From Pseudomonas mosselii (GTDB lineage Bacteria; Pseudomonadota; Gammaproteobacteria; Pseudomonadales; Pseudomonadaceae): a stretch of 42,003 nucleotides of DNA. How positions within the stretch are numbered: position 1 is the first letter of the stretch; the number at the start of each line of letters is the position of its first letter. The stretch is taken from NCBI RefSeq assembly GCF_003205295.1, contig NZ_QJRP01000037.1, forward strand, positions 1 to 42,003, in the 5' to 3' direction. Position numbers and translations under genes: made by a program. The notes under the pieces were generated by a model. It had not been told where the DNA came from. It made no database searches and saw only the letters and a program-made list of their open reading frames with translations. Shown here one piece after another: positions 33,726 to 41,005 of this stretch.

Positions 33726-34228
33726 GGGGCGCTCCCGACAGACAGGGTCTGTGGCTGGTGCAGTGGCAGGTAGACCAGGCTCAGCTCGGTGGCCGAGACG
33801 TGGTCCAGACGGTAGGTGTCATCGATCACATCGCCCTGGCGCACGACGTAGAGCTTGTCGCCGCTCTGCAGGAAGATCTGCAGGTCGTCGCGCTCGCCCA
33901 TGCGGCCGATGAAGCGAAACGGCAGCGTCGGGGCGGTGGGCGCGACGGCCACCGGAGCGGTGACCACGGGTTGCTCGGTGACGGTGGCCAGGGCCTGGGG
34001 TGGGGTCCATTGCTGGCTGGGGAACAGGTCTGTGGAAGCCTGTTCCGGCCTCTTCGCGGGTAAACCCGCTCCCACAGGGTCAGCTGCATCCCGGGACCCT
34101 GTGGGAGCGGGTTTACCCGCGAAAGGGGCCGCCTCGTCCTCCAGGCCGAACCAGTGCCCCGGCGCCCACGCCAGCGCGGCGCTCATCCCCAGGAACCCGG
34201 CCCACATCACCGCACGCTGAGTGTTCAT
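33722..34228 (-). CDS. PilP/GspC-like periplasmic linker protein carrying a translated REP pair
   Basis: 168 residues: one N-terminal membrane anchor (AVMWAGFLGMSAALAWAPG), a linker, and a C-terminal beta domain LPFRFIGRMGERDDLQIFLQ, KLYVVRQGDVIDDTYRLDHV, typical of PilP/GspC homology regions that connect the inner-membrane ring to the secretin. Residues about 34-62 (APFAGKPAPTGSRDAADPVG then AGLPAKRPE) are the in-frame translation of the inverted REP pair at 34043-34128. ATG 34228 overlaps the upstream stop as TGATG. I recall similar genes carrying a misleading label of 'translation initiation factor' in automatic annotation. Confidence 0.8.
   Translation of the reverse strand: MNTQRAVMWAGFLGMSAALAWAPGHWFGLEDEAAPFAGKPAPTGSRDAADPVGAGLPAKRPEQASTDLFPSQQWTPPQALATVTEQPVVTAPVAVAPTAPTLPFRFIGRMGERDDLQIFLQSGDKLYVVRQGDVIDDTYRLDHVSATELSLVYLPLHQPQTLSVGSAP
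34043..34128. repeat. Inverted REP pair inside the PilP/GspC-like gene
   Basis: Two copies of the Pseudomonas REP core GCGGGTAAACCCGCTCCCAC in inverted orientation (34043-34079 and 34097-34128). Both arms lie entirely inside an open reading frame and introduce no stop or frameshift. Confidence 0.92.
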
Positions 34229-34779
34229 CACGACCTCGACAGGTAAAGGGTCATGCGCACACGACCGGTCAGTTCCCGGTCACCGATCCGCTTGCGCTGC
34301 AGCTCCAGGTCCTCCAGCACCAGGGTCGGCAATTGGCCGAGCAGTGCCTTGAGAAAGCCTCGGATCTGCGGGTAGCTGCCCCGCACCGGCAGGACGATCT
34401 GGTAGCGCGCAAGCTGAGTCTTGGGGTCCACCCCCAGGGCGTACTCGCCGCGGGACAGGCTGATGCGCTCGGCGCTGGCCAGGTGGTACAGGCGCTCGAT
34501 CAGCTCGCTGGCCTGGGGCTGGCCGGGCAGCTGCTGGCGCAGCTCATCCAGCGCCTGTTGCTCGGGCCGGGCCTGGACCTTCAGCTCGCCGCGCGCCAGG
34601 CGCTGTACCTGGACGCTGGCATCGGCCTCGCTGGCACGCAGTTCGCGCACCGCCTGCCAGTGCGGCAGCACCCCGGCCAGGGCGACGGCCAGCGCCAGGG
34701 CGCCAACCAGCAGCGCCGCCAGCCCTGCCCGGCCAAGGCGCCGCAGCGCTTCGTGGACGATCAGGCTAGGGACGCGCAT
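34228..34779 (-). CDS. PilO/GspM-like inner-membrane protein
   Basis: 183 residues: a short cytoplasmic start, a TM helix (GLAALLVGALALAVALAGVL), a coiled region, then a ferredoxin-like PilO domain (LYHLASAERISLSRGEYALG, YQIVLPVRGSYPQIRGFLKA, PTLVLEDLELQRK). Pairs with the PilN-like protein in the inner-membrane alignment complex. Overlaps the PilN-like gene by 14 nt; SD GGGAG. Confidence 0.85.
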   Translation of the reverse strand: MRVPSLIVHEALRRLGRAGLAALLVGALALAVALAGVLPHWQAVRELRASEADASVQVQRLARGELKVQARPEQQALDELRQQLPGQPQASELIERLYHLASAERISLSRGEYALGVDPKTQLARYQIVLPVRGSYPQIRGFLKALLGQLPTLVLEDLELQRKRIGDRELTGRVRMTLYLSRS

Positions 34780-35308
34780 GGCCGGTCTCCCAGGTGGCGG
34801 TGAGGTTGAAGCGCACCGGATGCTCGGCCTGCCCGGCCAGCACCTCGTGGTTGAGCAGCGACACGTCGGACAGCTCGGCGCTGCGCTCCAGGCGCTGGTG
34901 GTACTGCAGCATCGCCTCGAGGTTGCGCGCCTCGGCGCTGATGCGGACCTGGCCCTTGCGTGCGTCGGGGGTGAGGCTGAGCAGCGCCACGTCTTCCTGC
35001 GGCATGGCCTCGAGCATGGCGAACAGTTGCTGCCAGGGCCGCTGCAGTTGCTGCGAGACGCTGCGCATCTGTGCCAGGCGCTCGGCCTGCTCGCGGATCA
35101 CCGCGCTGCTCTGCACGGCAGCGGTGGCCGGGCGCCGGCCGAGCTTGAGTTCGAGCTGGTGCACGCGGCCTTCCAGGTCTACCTGCTCGCTCACCAGTTG
35201 CTGCTGGGCCAGCACCAGCACTGCCAGCACGGCGCCGCCCAGGGCCAGCAGCGACCAGGCCAGGGGGCTGCTGTGGCGGGGCTGGAATTCCAGGTCGAGG
35301 CGGCGCAT
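34766..35308 (-). CDS. PilN-like inner-membrane protein
   Basis: 180 residues: MRRLDLEFQP at the cytoplasmic side (the PilN N-terminus that docks into PilM), a TM helix LAWSLLALGGAVLAVLVLAQ, a coiled coil, and a C-terminal ferredoxin-like domain (LEAMPQEDVALLSLTPDARK, QVRISAEARNLEAMLQYHQR). One nt after the stop of the PilM-like gene. Confidence 0.85.
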   Translation of the reverse strand: MRRLDLEFQPRHSSPLAWSLLALGGAVLAVLVLAQQQLVSEQVDLEGRVHQLELKLGRRPATAAVQSSAVIREQAERLAQMRSVSQQLQRPWQQLFAMLEAMPQEDVALLSLTPDARKGQVRISAEARNLEAMLQYHQRLERSAELSDVSLLNHEVLAGQAEHPVRFNLTATWETGHARP

Positions 35309-35309
35309 G

Positions 35310-36092
35310 TCAGGCCACCGCCCGCCACATGGCGCACAGCGGATCGGCCTCGGCGCTCGGCGCGCACAGCTGCACCGCCGCCAGCTGCGAGGCCGCCGTA
35401 CGTCCCGGCGCGTGCAGGTACACCCGCGGCGGCTGCTCACCGTACAGCTCGCAGGTGCGCTCGATCAGCGCCTGCAGGGCCTGGTCGCTGTCGGCGCAGC
35501 CCTGGGCCAGCACCTGCTGCCAGGCGCCGCCGGCGGCCAGCAGCAGCACGCTGCGGCGCGGCTCGGCGAGCACGAACAGGAAGTCGCCCTGGGCCAGCTG
35601 CGACGAGCAGCGGTTGTAGGCGGCCATCAGGTAAGGCTGCACCGAGCGCAGGCTCAGGCGGCTTTCCCGGCCCAGGGCCTGCAGGCCCTGGAGCAGCGCC
35701 TCGGGCAGCGCGGTGGCGATGCGCGCGGCGCCCGCCGGCTCCGGCGACAGCACGATGCGCCAGTCGTCCAGGGCCTGGCCGTAGAGGTGTTCGAAGCAGG
35801 CCCGGGCGTAGATGTCCAGCTCGCCCGGGGTGCCGATGGCGTCGCTCCAGGGCACCAGGCAGAAGCGGCTGTAGCGGGCCGAGAGCAGCACCCGCAGTTG
35901 CGCGCCGCGTGCCGGGTGCTCGCCGAGCAGGCCGGCCAGGGCCTCCAGGGCCGGGGCCCAGGCGGGCTGGGCGGCATCGCAGTTGAAGGCGCGGCTGCCC
36001 AGCCACTGGTGTTGATGTCCGTGCCAGCGACCCAGGCCGACACCCTCGGCGCCGAGCACGGCGCAGTACCGATCAGGCGATAAATGTGACAC
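35310..36092 (-). CDS. PilM/GspL-cytoplasmic-like protein, divergent
   Basis: 260 residues, no membrane segment or signal. Placed directly before PilN- and PilO-like genes, and the actin-like fold of PilM/GspL fits weakly: SARYSRFCLVPWSDAIGTPG, SVQPYLMAAYNR, FLFVLAEPRRSVLLLAAGG. Nucleotide-binding motifs of PilM are not evident, so it may be a degenerate scaffold. Start GTG at 36092 with GGAG about 9 nt upstream, overlapping the ATPase gene by 20 nt. Confidence 0.65.
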   Translation of the reverse strand: MSHLSPDRYCAVLGAEGVGLGRWHGHQHQWLGSRAFNCDAAQPAWAPALEALAGLLGEHPARGAQLRVLLSARYSRFCLVPWSDAIGTPGELDIYARACFEHLYGQALDDWRIVLSPEPAGAARIATALPEALLQGLQALGRESRLSLRSVQPYLMAAYNRCSSQLAQGDFLFVLAEPRRSVLLLAAGGAWQQVLAQGCADSDQALQALIERTCELYGEQPPRVYLHAPGRTAASQLAAVQLCAPSAEADPLCAMWRAVA

Positions 36093-37872
36093 GGTTGATC
36101 TCCTCGAGTGTGGTGCGGCCGTCGCGGACCAGGTCCAGGGCCGAGGCGCGCAGCAGGCGCAGGCCGCGTTGGCAGGCCAGCTGCTTGATCTGCGCGAGCG
36201 GGCGGCGTTCGACGATCATCTGCCGCAGGTCGTCGTCCAGGTGCAGCAGTTCGGCAATGGCGCTGCGCCCGCGGTAGCCGCTGCCACGGCACTGGCCGCA
36301 GCCCTGGGCGCGCACGAAGCGCCAGCCGGTCACCGCGCCACGGGCCAGGCCCGAGGCGGCCAGCAGTTCGTCGTCGGGCTCGCAGGGCACCGCGCAGTGC
36401 GGGCAGGCCAGGCGTACCAGGCGCTGGGCCAGCACGGCGTTGAGCGCCGAGACGAAGCTGTAGGGGTCGACCTGCATCTGGCTGAAGCGGCCGATCACAT
36501 CGAACACGTTGTTGGCGTGGATGGTGGTGAACACCAGGTGCCCGGTCAGCGCCGACTGCACGGCGATCTGCGCGGTGTCCGGGTCGCGGATCTCGCCGAC
36601 CAGGATCTTGTCCGGGTCGTGGCGCAGGATCGAACGCAGGCCGCGGGCGAAGGTCAGGCCCTTCTTCTCGTTGACCGGAATCTGCAGCACGCCGGGCAGT
36701 TGGTACTCGACCGGGTCCTCGATGGTGATGATCTTGTCCATGCCGTGGTTGATCTCGCTGAGCATGGCGTAGAGGGTGGTGGTCTTGCCGCTGCCGGTCG
36801 GTCCGGTCACCAGGATCATGCCGTAGGGCTCGCCGGCCAGCCGGCGCAGGGCGCACAAGGTGTGCTCCTCGAAGCCCAGCGCCTGCAACCGCACGCCGCT
36901 GACCTGGTCGGACAGGTCCTGCTTGTCCAGCACCCGCAGCACCGCGTCCTCGCCGAAGATGCTCGGCATGATCGAGACGCGAAAATCGATCTGCCGCTCG
37001 CCGATGACCACCTTGAAGCGCCCGTCCTGGGGCACGCGCTTCTCGCCGATGTCCAGCTCGGCCATGACCTTGATGCGCGAGATCACCTGCTCGGCGAAGG
37101 CGCTGCCGCTGGCCTTGCCGGCACCGTTGAGCACGCCGTCGATGCGGTACTTGATGGTCAGGCCCTGGCCGGTCATGCCTAAGTGGATGTCGCTGGCGTG
37201 CAGCTTGAGGGCGTCGTACAGGGTCGAGTTGACCAGTTTGACCACCCGGCTCTGGTCTTCGCTGATGCTGGTCAGCGACAGGCGCTGCAGCGGGTCGGCC
37301 TCGCCACCGGCCTCGGCGTCGTGGCCGAGGGCATCGACGGCGTGGAAGCTCTCTTCGTGGCGGGCCAGGAACGCGGCCAGGTCGGCGGCGTGGACCAGGT
37401 ACAGCGGCGCGCCCTGCAGGCAGTCGTCGATCCAGGCCAGGCGGGCACTGTCGAAGGGGTCGGCGAACACGCCGACCCGCTCGCCGTTGTGCTCGACCAG
37501 GGCGAATTCGCGCTTCAGGCATTGCGCCAGGCTGACCTGGTCGAAGGCCGGGGCGCAGGCGAACAGGGTCTGGGTGGCGAGTGCCGGGTAATGCAGGGTG
37601 ATGGCCAGGCGCTGGGTGAAGGTGGCGGGCGTGTCGCTGCAGAGGCGCTCCAGGCAGGCCAGCAGGCGCTCTTCGCCGGCTTGCTGGCGGGCCTGGGCCA
37701 GGAGGTCGCGGGAATAGCCTGGAATCACCAGTGCCCCGTTCGCGGGTAAACCCGCTCCCACAGGTTCGGCGCAATGGCGGGAAGCATGGGGGCCCAGTGG
37801 GAGCGGGTTTACCCGCGAAGAGGCCGGTACCGACAGCGGATCTTCCGAGGTTGTATCGATTGCCTGGGACAT
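36073..37872 (-). CDS. GspE/PilB-type secretion ATPase
   Basis: 599-residue hexameric traffic ATPase. N-terminal domain (about 48-200), then the ATPase core: Walker A GPTGSGKTTT (Lys about 363), Asp box ITIEDPVEYQLP, Walker B KILVGEIRDPDTA, His box LTGHLVFTTIHAN, and a zinc tetracysteine CPHC...CGQC after residue 485. All motifs are intact. Residues about 16-47 are a translated inverted REP pair (37735-37827) between the start and the conserved N-domain. ATG at 37872 has GGAG 9 nt upstream; a GTG near 37728, after the REP, is a possible alternative start. Confidence 0.93.
   Translation of the reverse strand: MSQAIDTTSEDPLSVPASSRVNPLPLGPHASRHCAEPVGAGLPANGALVIPGYSRDLLAQARQQAGEERLLACLERLCSDTPATFTQRLAITLHYPALATQTLFACAPAFDQVSLAQCLKREFALVEHNGERVGVFADPFDSARLAWIDDCLQGAPLYLVHAADLAAFLARHEESFHAVDALGHDAEAGGEADPLQRLSLTSISEDQSRVVKLVNSTLYDALKLHASDIHLGMTGQGLTIKYRIDGVLNGAGKASGSAFAEQVISRIKVMAELDIGEKRVPQDGRFKVVIGERQIDFRVSIMPSIFGEDAVLRVLDKQDLSDQVSGVRLQALGFEEHTLCALRRLAGEPYGMILVTGPTGSGKTTTLYAMLSEINHGMDKIITIEDPVEYQLPGVLQIPVNEKKGLTFARGLRSILRHDPDKILVGEIRDPDTAQIAVQSALTGHLVFTTIHANNVFDVIGRFSQMQVDPYSFVSALNAVLAQRLVRLACPHCAVPCEPDDELLAASGLARGAVTGWRFVRAQGCGQCRGSGYRGRSAIAELLHLDDDLRQMIVERRPLAQIKQLACQRGLRLLRASALDLVRDGRTTLEEINRVTFIA
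37735..37827. repeat. Inverted REP pair in the 5' end of the secretion ATPase gene
   Basis: REP cores at 37735-37764 and 37795-37827 in inverted orientation. Read from ATG 37872 both arms are open, giving VPASSRVNPLPLG and EPVGAGLPANGA, so the pair is either translated or lies in the leader if translation starts after it. Confidence 0.9.
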
Positions 37873-37926
37873 GGCCTGCGACTCCGCTCAGGGGCGGCGC
37901 CGCAGGCCGGGGGACCTTGGGCGCCG

Positions 37927-38457
37927 CTATTCCCCGGTGAGCAGTTGTTCGTCGTCAGGTTCGCCTGGCCTGGCGCCGTTGCGTCGGCGGTCGGCCAGGA
38001 CCCAGCTGCCATCGTACAACTGCAAGGGGAACGACTCGTTCCTGTTCTGGCGTCGCTCGACGAACCCCGTGGCCGGCTGGTCGGTGCTCCTGCGCTGGCG
38101 CTCGATGCCCATCAGGTCGAAGACGGCGCGGGCCAGTTCCATCAGCGGGAACGGCTTGAACAGGACATGGGTCACACCCAGCTCGGCGGCGCGCTCACGG
38201 ACCTCGGCGGTCGGGTGGGCGGTAATCAGCACGAAATGACACGACCTGTTCCTGCGCACGGTCTCCAGGACCTGAAACCCCTCCATATCGGGCAAGCGGT
38301 AATCCAGCACGATCACGTCCGGTGCCAGGTTCTCGGCCAGTTCGATACCCGAGGTACCGTCATGGGCGAGATGGACCTCCAGGCCTTGCGCCTGCAGATA
38401 CGCTTGCAGGTTCTGCGCAAGGGTCTGTTCGTCATCGACTACCAATACTCTGTTCAC
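37927..38457 (-). CDS. Response regulator, REC domain with short non-HTH tail
   Basis: 176 residues. Receiver domain at 1-120: acidic pocket D8/D9, phospho-acceptor D52 in VIVLDYRLPDMEG, T79, and K101 in FKPFP. The 55-residue tail (RRSTDQPATGFVERRQNRNE...) is basic/acidic and has no recognisable HTH or enzymatic domain. GTG at 38457 (GGAG upstream) begins exactly at NRVLVVDDE; earlier starts would add non-homologous residues. No histidine kinase is visible nearby. First gene of the secretion operon, so it may act on the machine through protein contact. Confidence 0.88.
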   Translation of the reverse strand: MNRVLVVDDEQTLAQNLQAYLQAQGLEVHLAHDGTSGIELAENLAPDVIVLDYRLPDMEGFQVLETVRRNRSCHFVLITAHPTAEVRERAAELGVTHVLFKPFPLMELARAVFDLMGIERQRRSTDQPATGFVERRQNRNESFPLQLYDGSWVLADRRRNGARPGEPDDEQLLTGE

Positions 38458-38619
38458 CAAGGTCCACTCCCATGAACTGCCCGGTTTCCCGGTCTGCGAA
38501 GTGCGGCCTTGTAGAGGCTTGAGCAGGCTTCGTGCCAGGCATGAAAAGTCATAGCGCACCGCTTACAAGTCATTGATATCGTTGTTGCTTTAAATCCACT
38601 CCAGGCCATGCCGGCAGGT

Positions 38620-38689
38620 CTTCCCCCACAACCGGGGAAGCTGATGGCACTTTGCCTTTGGGGCATTCCCCAACTGTGGGGGAACGCCC
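38620..38689. promoter_or_regulatory. Two related palindromes between the SurA-like gene and the secretion operon
   Basis: CTTCCCC-cacaacc-GGGGAAG (38620-38640) and TTCCCC-aactgtg-GGGGAA (38666-38684, extended by GGGC/GCCC at 38661-38689). The first, reverse-complemented, shares TTCCCC...TGTGGGGGAA with the second, so they are an inverted duplication of one site. They lie in the leader region of the secretion operon. Operator or mRNA hairpin cannot be distinguished. Confidence 0.6.
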
Positions 38690-38699
38690 AGGCACCCCT

Positions 38700-39341
38700 T
38701 CAGTCGGCGCGTTCCACTGTAGCGGAATCACGCAAACGTTGGCGCACCGCTTGCCGCGCCTGGGCCTGCAATTGCGCGACGAGCGCATCCCTGGCCAGGC
38801 GCAGGCCGTATTCAGGTAAGACCGAAGTATTATCACTTTGGTTCTGCGTTCCTTGCAGTCTTTGCCGATTGGCCTGATGGAAGGCCGCGACCTCGGCTTC
38901 GCTGGGCTCTGCCACCGCCGTCAGGCGGGCGTAGACCTGCTGGGCAGCCATCTCCTGACGAGTGTAGTCAGCGAAGCTGCGCCGATCGAAGTCCGCCTCC
39001 TCCAGGCGGCGCTCGAACACCGCAGGGCTTCCGAAGGCCGCCTCCACCTCGCCGACCCGGGCCGTCACCTGGGCGTCGCTGACCTCGATGCCTTGGCGCT
39101 GGGCCTCCTGCCACAACAGCTCCTTGTCGATCAGTTCGTCCAGGGCCTGCTCGCGTAGGCGCTGGTACAGGTTGGGGTTGCGGATGCTCGCCACCGCCCG
39201 CCCCTGGGCCTGGAGGTATTCGCTGAAATAGCGCTCCAGGCGCAGCACGCCGATGTCCACGCCGTTGACCCGTGCCACCGGCGTGTCGGCGTGGCTTGCC
39301 AGGGCAAGCAATGACAACAGGCAGGTAAACAGTATGCGCAT
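38700..39341 (-). CDS. Periplasmic SurA-N-like chaperone without PPIase domain
   Basis: 213 residues: Sec signal peptide (MRILFTCLLSLLALASHA), then an all-helical SurA/PpiD N-terminal-type domain (VARVNGVDIGVLRLERYFSE, QALDELIDKELLWQEAQRQG). No parvulin rotamase domain follows. The C-terminus is Gln/Arg/Ala-rich helix (LQAQARQAVRQRL). ATG at 39341 gives AGGAG at 9 nt; a Met two codons upstream is closer than usual to the SD. Likely holds an outer-membrane or secreted substrate in a non-native state. Last gene of the SCO/cytochrome operon, 21 nt after it. Confidence 0.8.
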   Translation of the reverse strand: MRILFTCLLSLLALASHADTPVARVNGVDIGVLRLERYFSEYLQAQGRAVASIRNPNLYQRLREQALDELIDKELLWQEAQRQGIEVSDAQVTARVGEVEAAFGSPAVFERRLEEADFDRRSFADYTRQEMAAQQVYARLTAVAEPSEAEVAAFHQANRQRLQGTQNQSDNTSVLPEYGLRLARDALVAQLQAQARQAVRQRLRDSATVERAD

Positions 39342-39362
39342 GGTCATCCACTCCTGAAGCGG

Positions 39363-41000
39363 TCATGGTGTGTCCGGCACCGGGCGATACGGCGCCAACT
39401 CGACATAGTCCGGCCCCGGCAGGCTCACCGCCACCACATGGGCGCCCGCCATGCCCTGGCGGCGCCCGGGGCCGAAGCCCAGCAGCGGCGTGAGCCCGGT
39501 ATCGACGTCATGCAATTGCTCCAGGGCGCCGAGCAGCTGTTCACGGCTGGCATCGCGCCCGACCTGTTTCAAGGCTTCGACCAGCAACTGCCAGGCGCAC
39601 AACGTGCTGACCTGCAACGAAGCCTGCCGCGGTTCCAGCCCCTGGCGCTGCTGCACACCGGCCAGGGTCGCCCGCCCCCGCGCGCTCCAGTCGCCGGGCA
39701 CGAACGGATAGGCCAAAAGTACCCGCCGCGACCAGGCCGTTGCCAACCCCGGCACGGCGCCGGCCACCTGGCTCGACGCGGCGAGCAGGTAAGGGTTGCG
39801 TCCACCGGCCTGCAGGCTGGACGCCAGCTCGGCAAACGCCTGGGCGCGCCCCAGGAAGACGATGCCTTCGCCCGCTACCGCCTGGCCGGTGAACGCTTGC
39901 ACGGACACGCCGGTGAAGCCCAGTTGACGCAAACGCTGCTGTAGCACCTGTGCCGTCTCGGCCTGGTCCTCGCCGGCATAGACCACCCGCACGGCATCGG
40001 GGGCCAGGCCAAACGCATCGCGGGCATGCAAGGCCACGCTGAGCAATTGCTCGGGCACGCCCGGCAAAGGGTCGAACACCTGGGAACTGCCACCACTGCG
40101 CGGCGTGGCACCGATCAGCGGCAGGCCCGCCTGCTCCAGCTGGCGGCTGTCGAGCAACGGTGCAACCGGCGCGATCAGGGCGAAAATCCGCTCTCTATGT
40201 ATCAGCTTGTCCAGCGCCTGGGCTGTGCTGGCCGGATTCGGTCCTGGGTCCAGCGCGATCAGTTGCAAACGACGCCCATGGATCCCCCCCGCCTGGTTCA
40301 ACTGTGCGACGCCATCCTCCAGCACCGCCCTCACCGTCCGCCCGGCCTCTGCCAGCGGGCCTTGCTCGGGGAGCAAGGTACCGAGGCGCAAGGTACCCTC
40401 CTCCACGCCCGGGTCGCGGTCCTCGACCAGGCGCTTGAGGTAGGCCGCCAGGTTGCGCTGGTCGGCCAGGCTCAGCTCGAAGCGCGGCATGGCCGGGTCC
40501 AGGCGGTTGCCGGCGGGATCGACGCCGCTGCCCACGACCCGTGCCAGGCTGGCGTCGGTATAAGCCGGGTAGCGTCGGTTGTTGGCCTCGCGATCACCCG
40601 GGCCGAGGGCCAGGCGCTGCCAGTCCAGGCTTGGCGGCCGCACCCCGCCCTCGCTGCGGCCGCGCCCGTCGTTGCCATGGCAACTGGCGCAGGGCAGCAC
40701 GCTGGCCGGCACGCTCATGTCCCCGGGGCCCACCCGGGCCAGCAACTGGGCGTCGCTGCTGGAGAGGCCTTCGCGGTAGAGGCGTTTGCCCGCTTGCTCC
40801 TGGGCCGTCAGATCCAGTGCGTGCGAGGTGTTGCACATCATCAGGATCAACATCAGGTACAGGGGCAGGCCATTTCTGATGCCTGCAGCGCCTCCTGTGG
40901 GAGCGGGTTTACCCGCGAATGCTGCACTGGGCTCACTGACGCATTCGCGGGTAAACCCGCTCCCACAGGGGCCGTACCGCCCGATTGCCCAGGGCTTCAT
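39363..41000 (-). CDS. Cytochrome c fused to a branched-chain amino-acid-type periplasmic binding protein
   Basis: 545 residues from ATG 41000 (GGTGA 5 nt upstream, 5 nt after the SCO stop). N-terminus MKPWAIG, then about 30 residues translated from a REP pair, then a hydrophobic core LPLYLMLILMMCNTSHA. Class I cytochrome c domain with haem motif CASCH (104-108) and a probable axial Met in AMPRFELSL. From about 190 a type 1 periplasmic-binding fold (LRLGTLLPEQGPLAEAGRTV, AVLEDGVAQLNQAGGIHGRR) similar to LivJ/amide-binding proteins. No ABC permease genes nearby. An electron-transfer protein that senses or binds a ligand is the simplest reading. Confidence 0.82.
   Translation of the reverse strand: MKPWAIGRYGPCGSGFTRECVSEPSAAFAGKPAPTGGAAGIRNGLPLYLMLILMMCNTSHALDLTAQEQAGKRLYREGLSSSDAQLLARVGPGDMSVPASVLPCASCHGNDGRGRSEGGVRPPSLDWQRLALGPGDREANNRRYPAYTDASLARVVGSGVDPAGNRLDPAMPRFELSLADQRNLAAYLKRLVEDRDPGVEEGTLRLGTLLPEQGPLAEAGRTVRAVLEDGVAQLNQAGGIHGRRLQLIALDPGPNPASTAQALDKLIHRERIFALIAPVAPLLDSRQLEQAGLPLIGATPRSGGSSQVFDPLPGVPEQLLSVALHARDAFGLAPDAVRVVYAGEDQAETAQVLQQRLRQLGFTGVSVQAFTGQAVAGEGIVFLGRAQAFAELASSLQAGGRNPYLLAASSQVAGAVPGLATAWSRRVLLAYPFVPGDWSARGRATLAGVQQRQGLEPRQASLQVSTLCAWQLLVEALKQVGRDASREQLLGALEQLHDVDTGLTPLLGFGPGRRQGMAGAHVVAVSLPGPDYVELAPYRPVPDTP
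40894..40973. repeat. Inverted REP pair in the signal-peptide region of the cytochrome-fusion gene
   Basis: REP cores at 40894-40922 and 40941-40973, inverted, 18 nt apart. In the frame from ATG 41000 both arms are open: GPCGSGFTREC and AFAGKPAPTGG. The pair separates MKPWAIG from the hydrophobic signal core. Confidence 0.9.
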
Positions 41001-41005
41001 GATGT

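Noticed and set aside
31845..33773. Plus-strand open frame opposite the secretin (about 642 codons)
   Set aside because: The minus strand encodes a secretin with complete motifs; the plus-strand frame is a GC-driven shadow.
38642..38660. TGGCAC followed by TTTGCC, first taken as a sigma-54 (-24/-12) promoter
   Set aside because: The distance between GG and GC is too short for sigma-54, and the orientation is wrong for the secretion operon.
34043..40973. Regularly recurring palindromes as a CRISPR array
   Set aside because: Copies are inverted pairs kilobases apart without equal spacers, and no cas genes are seen; they are REP elements.
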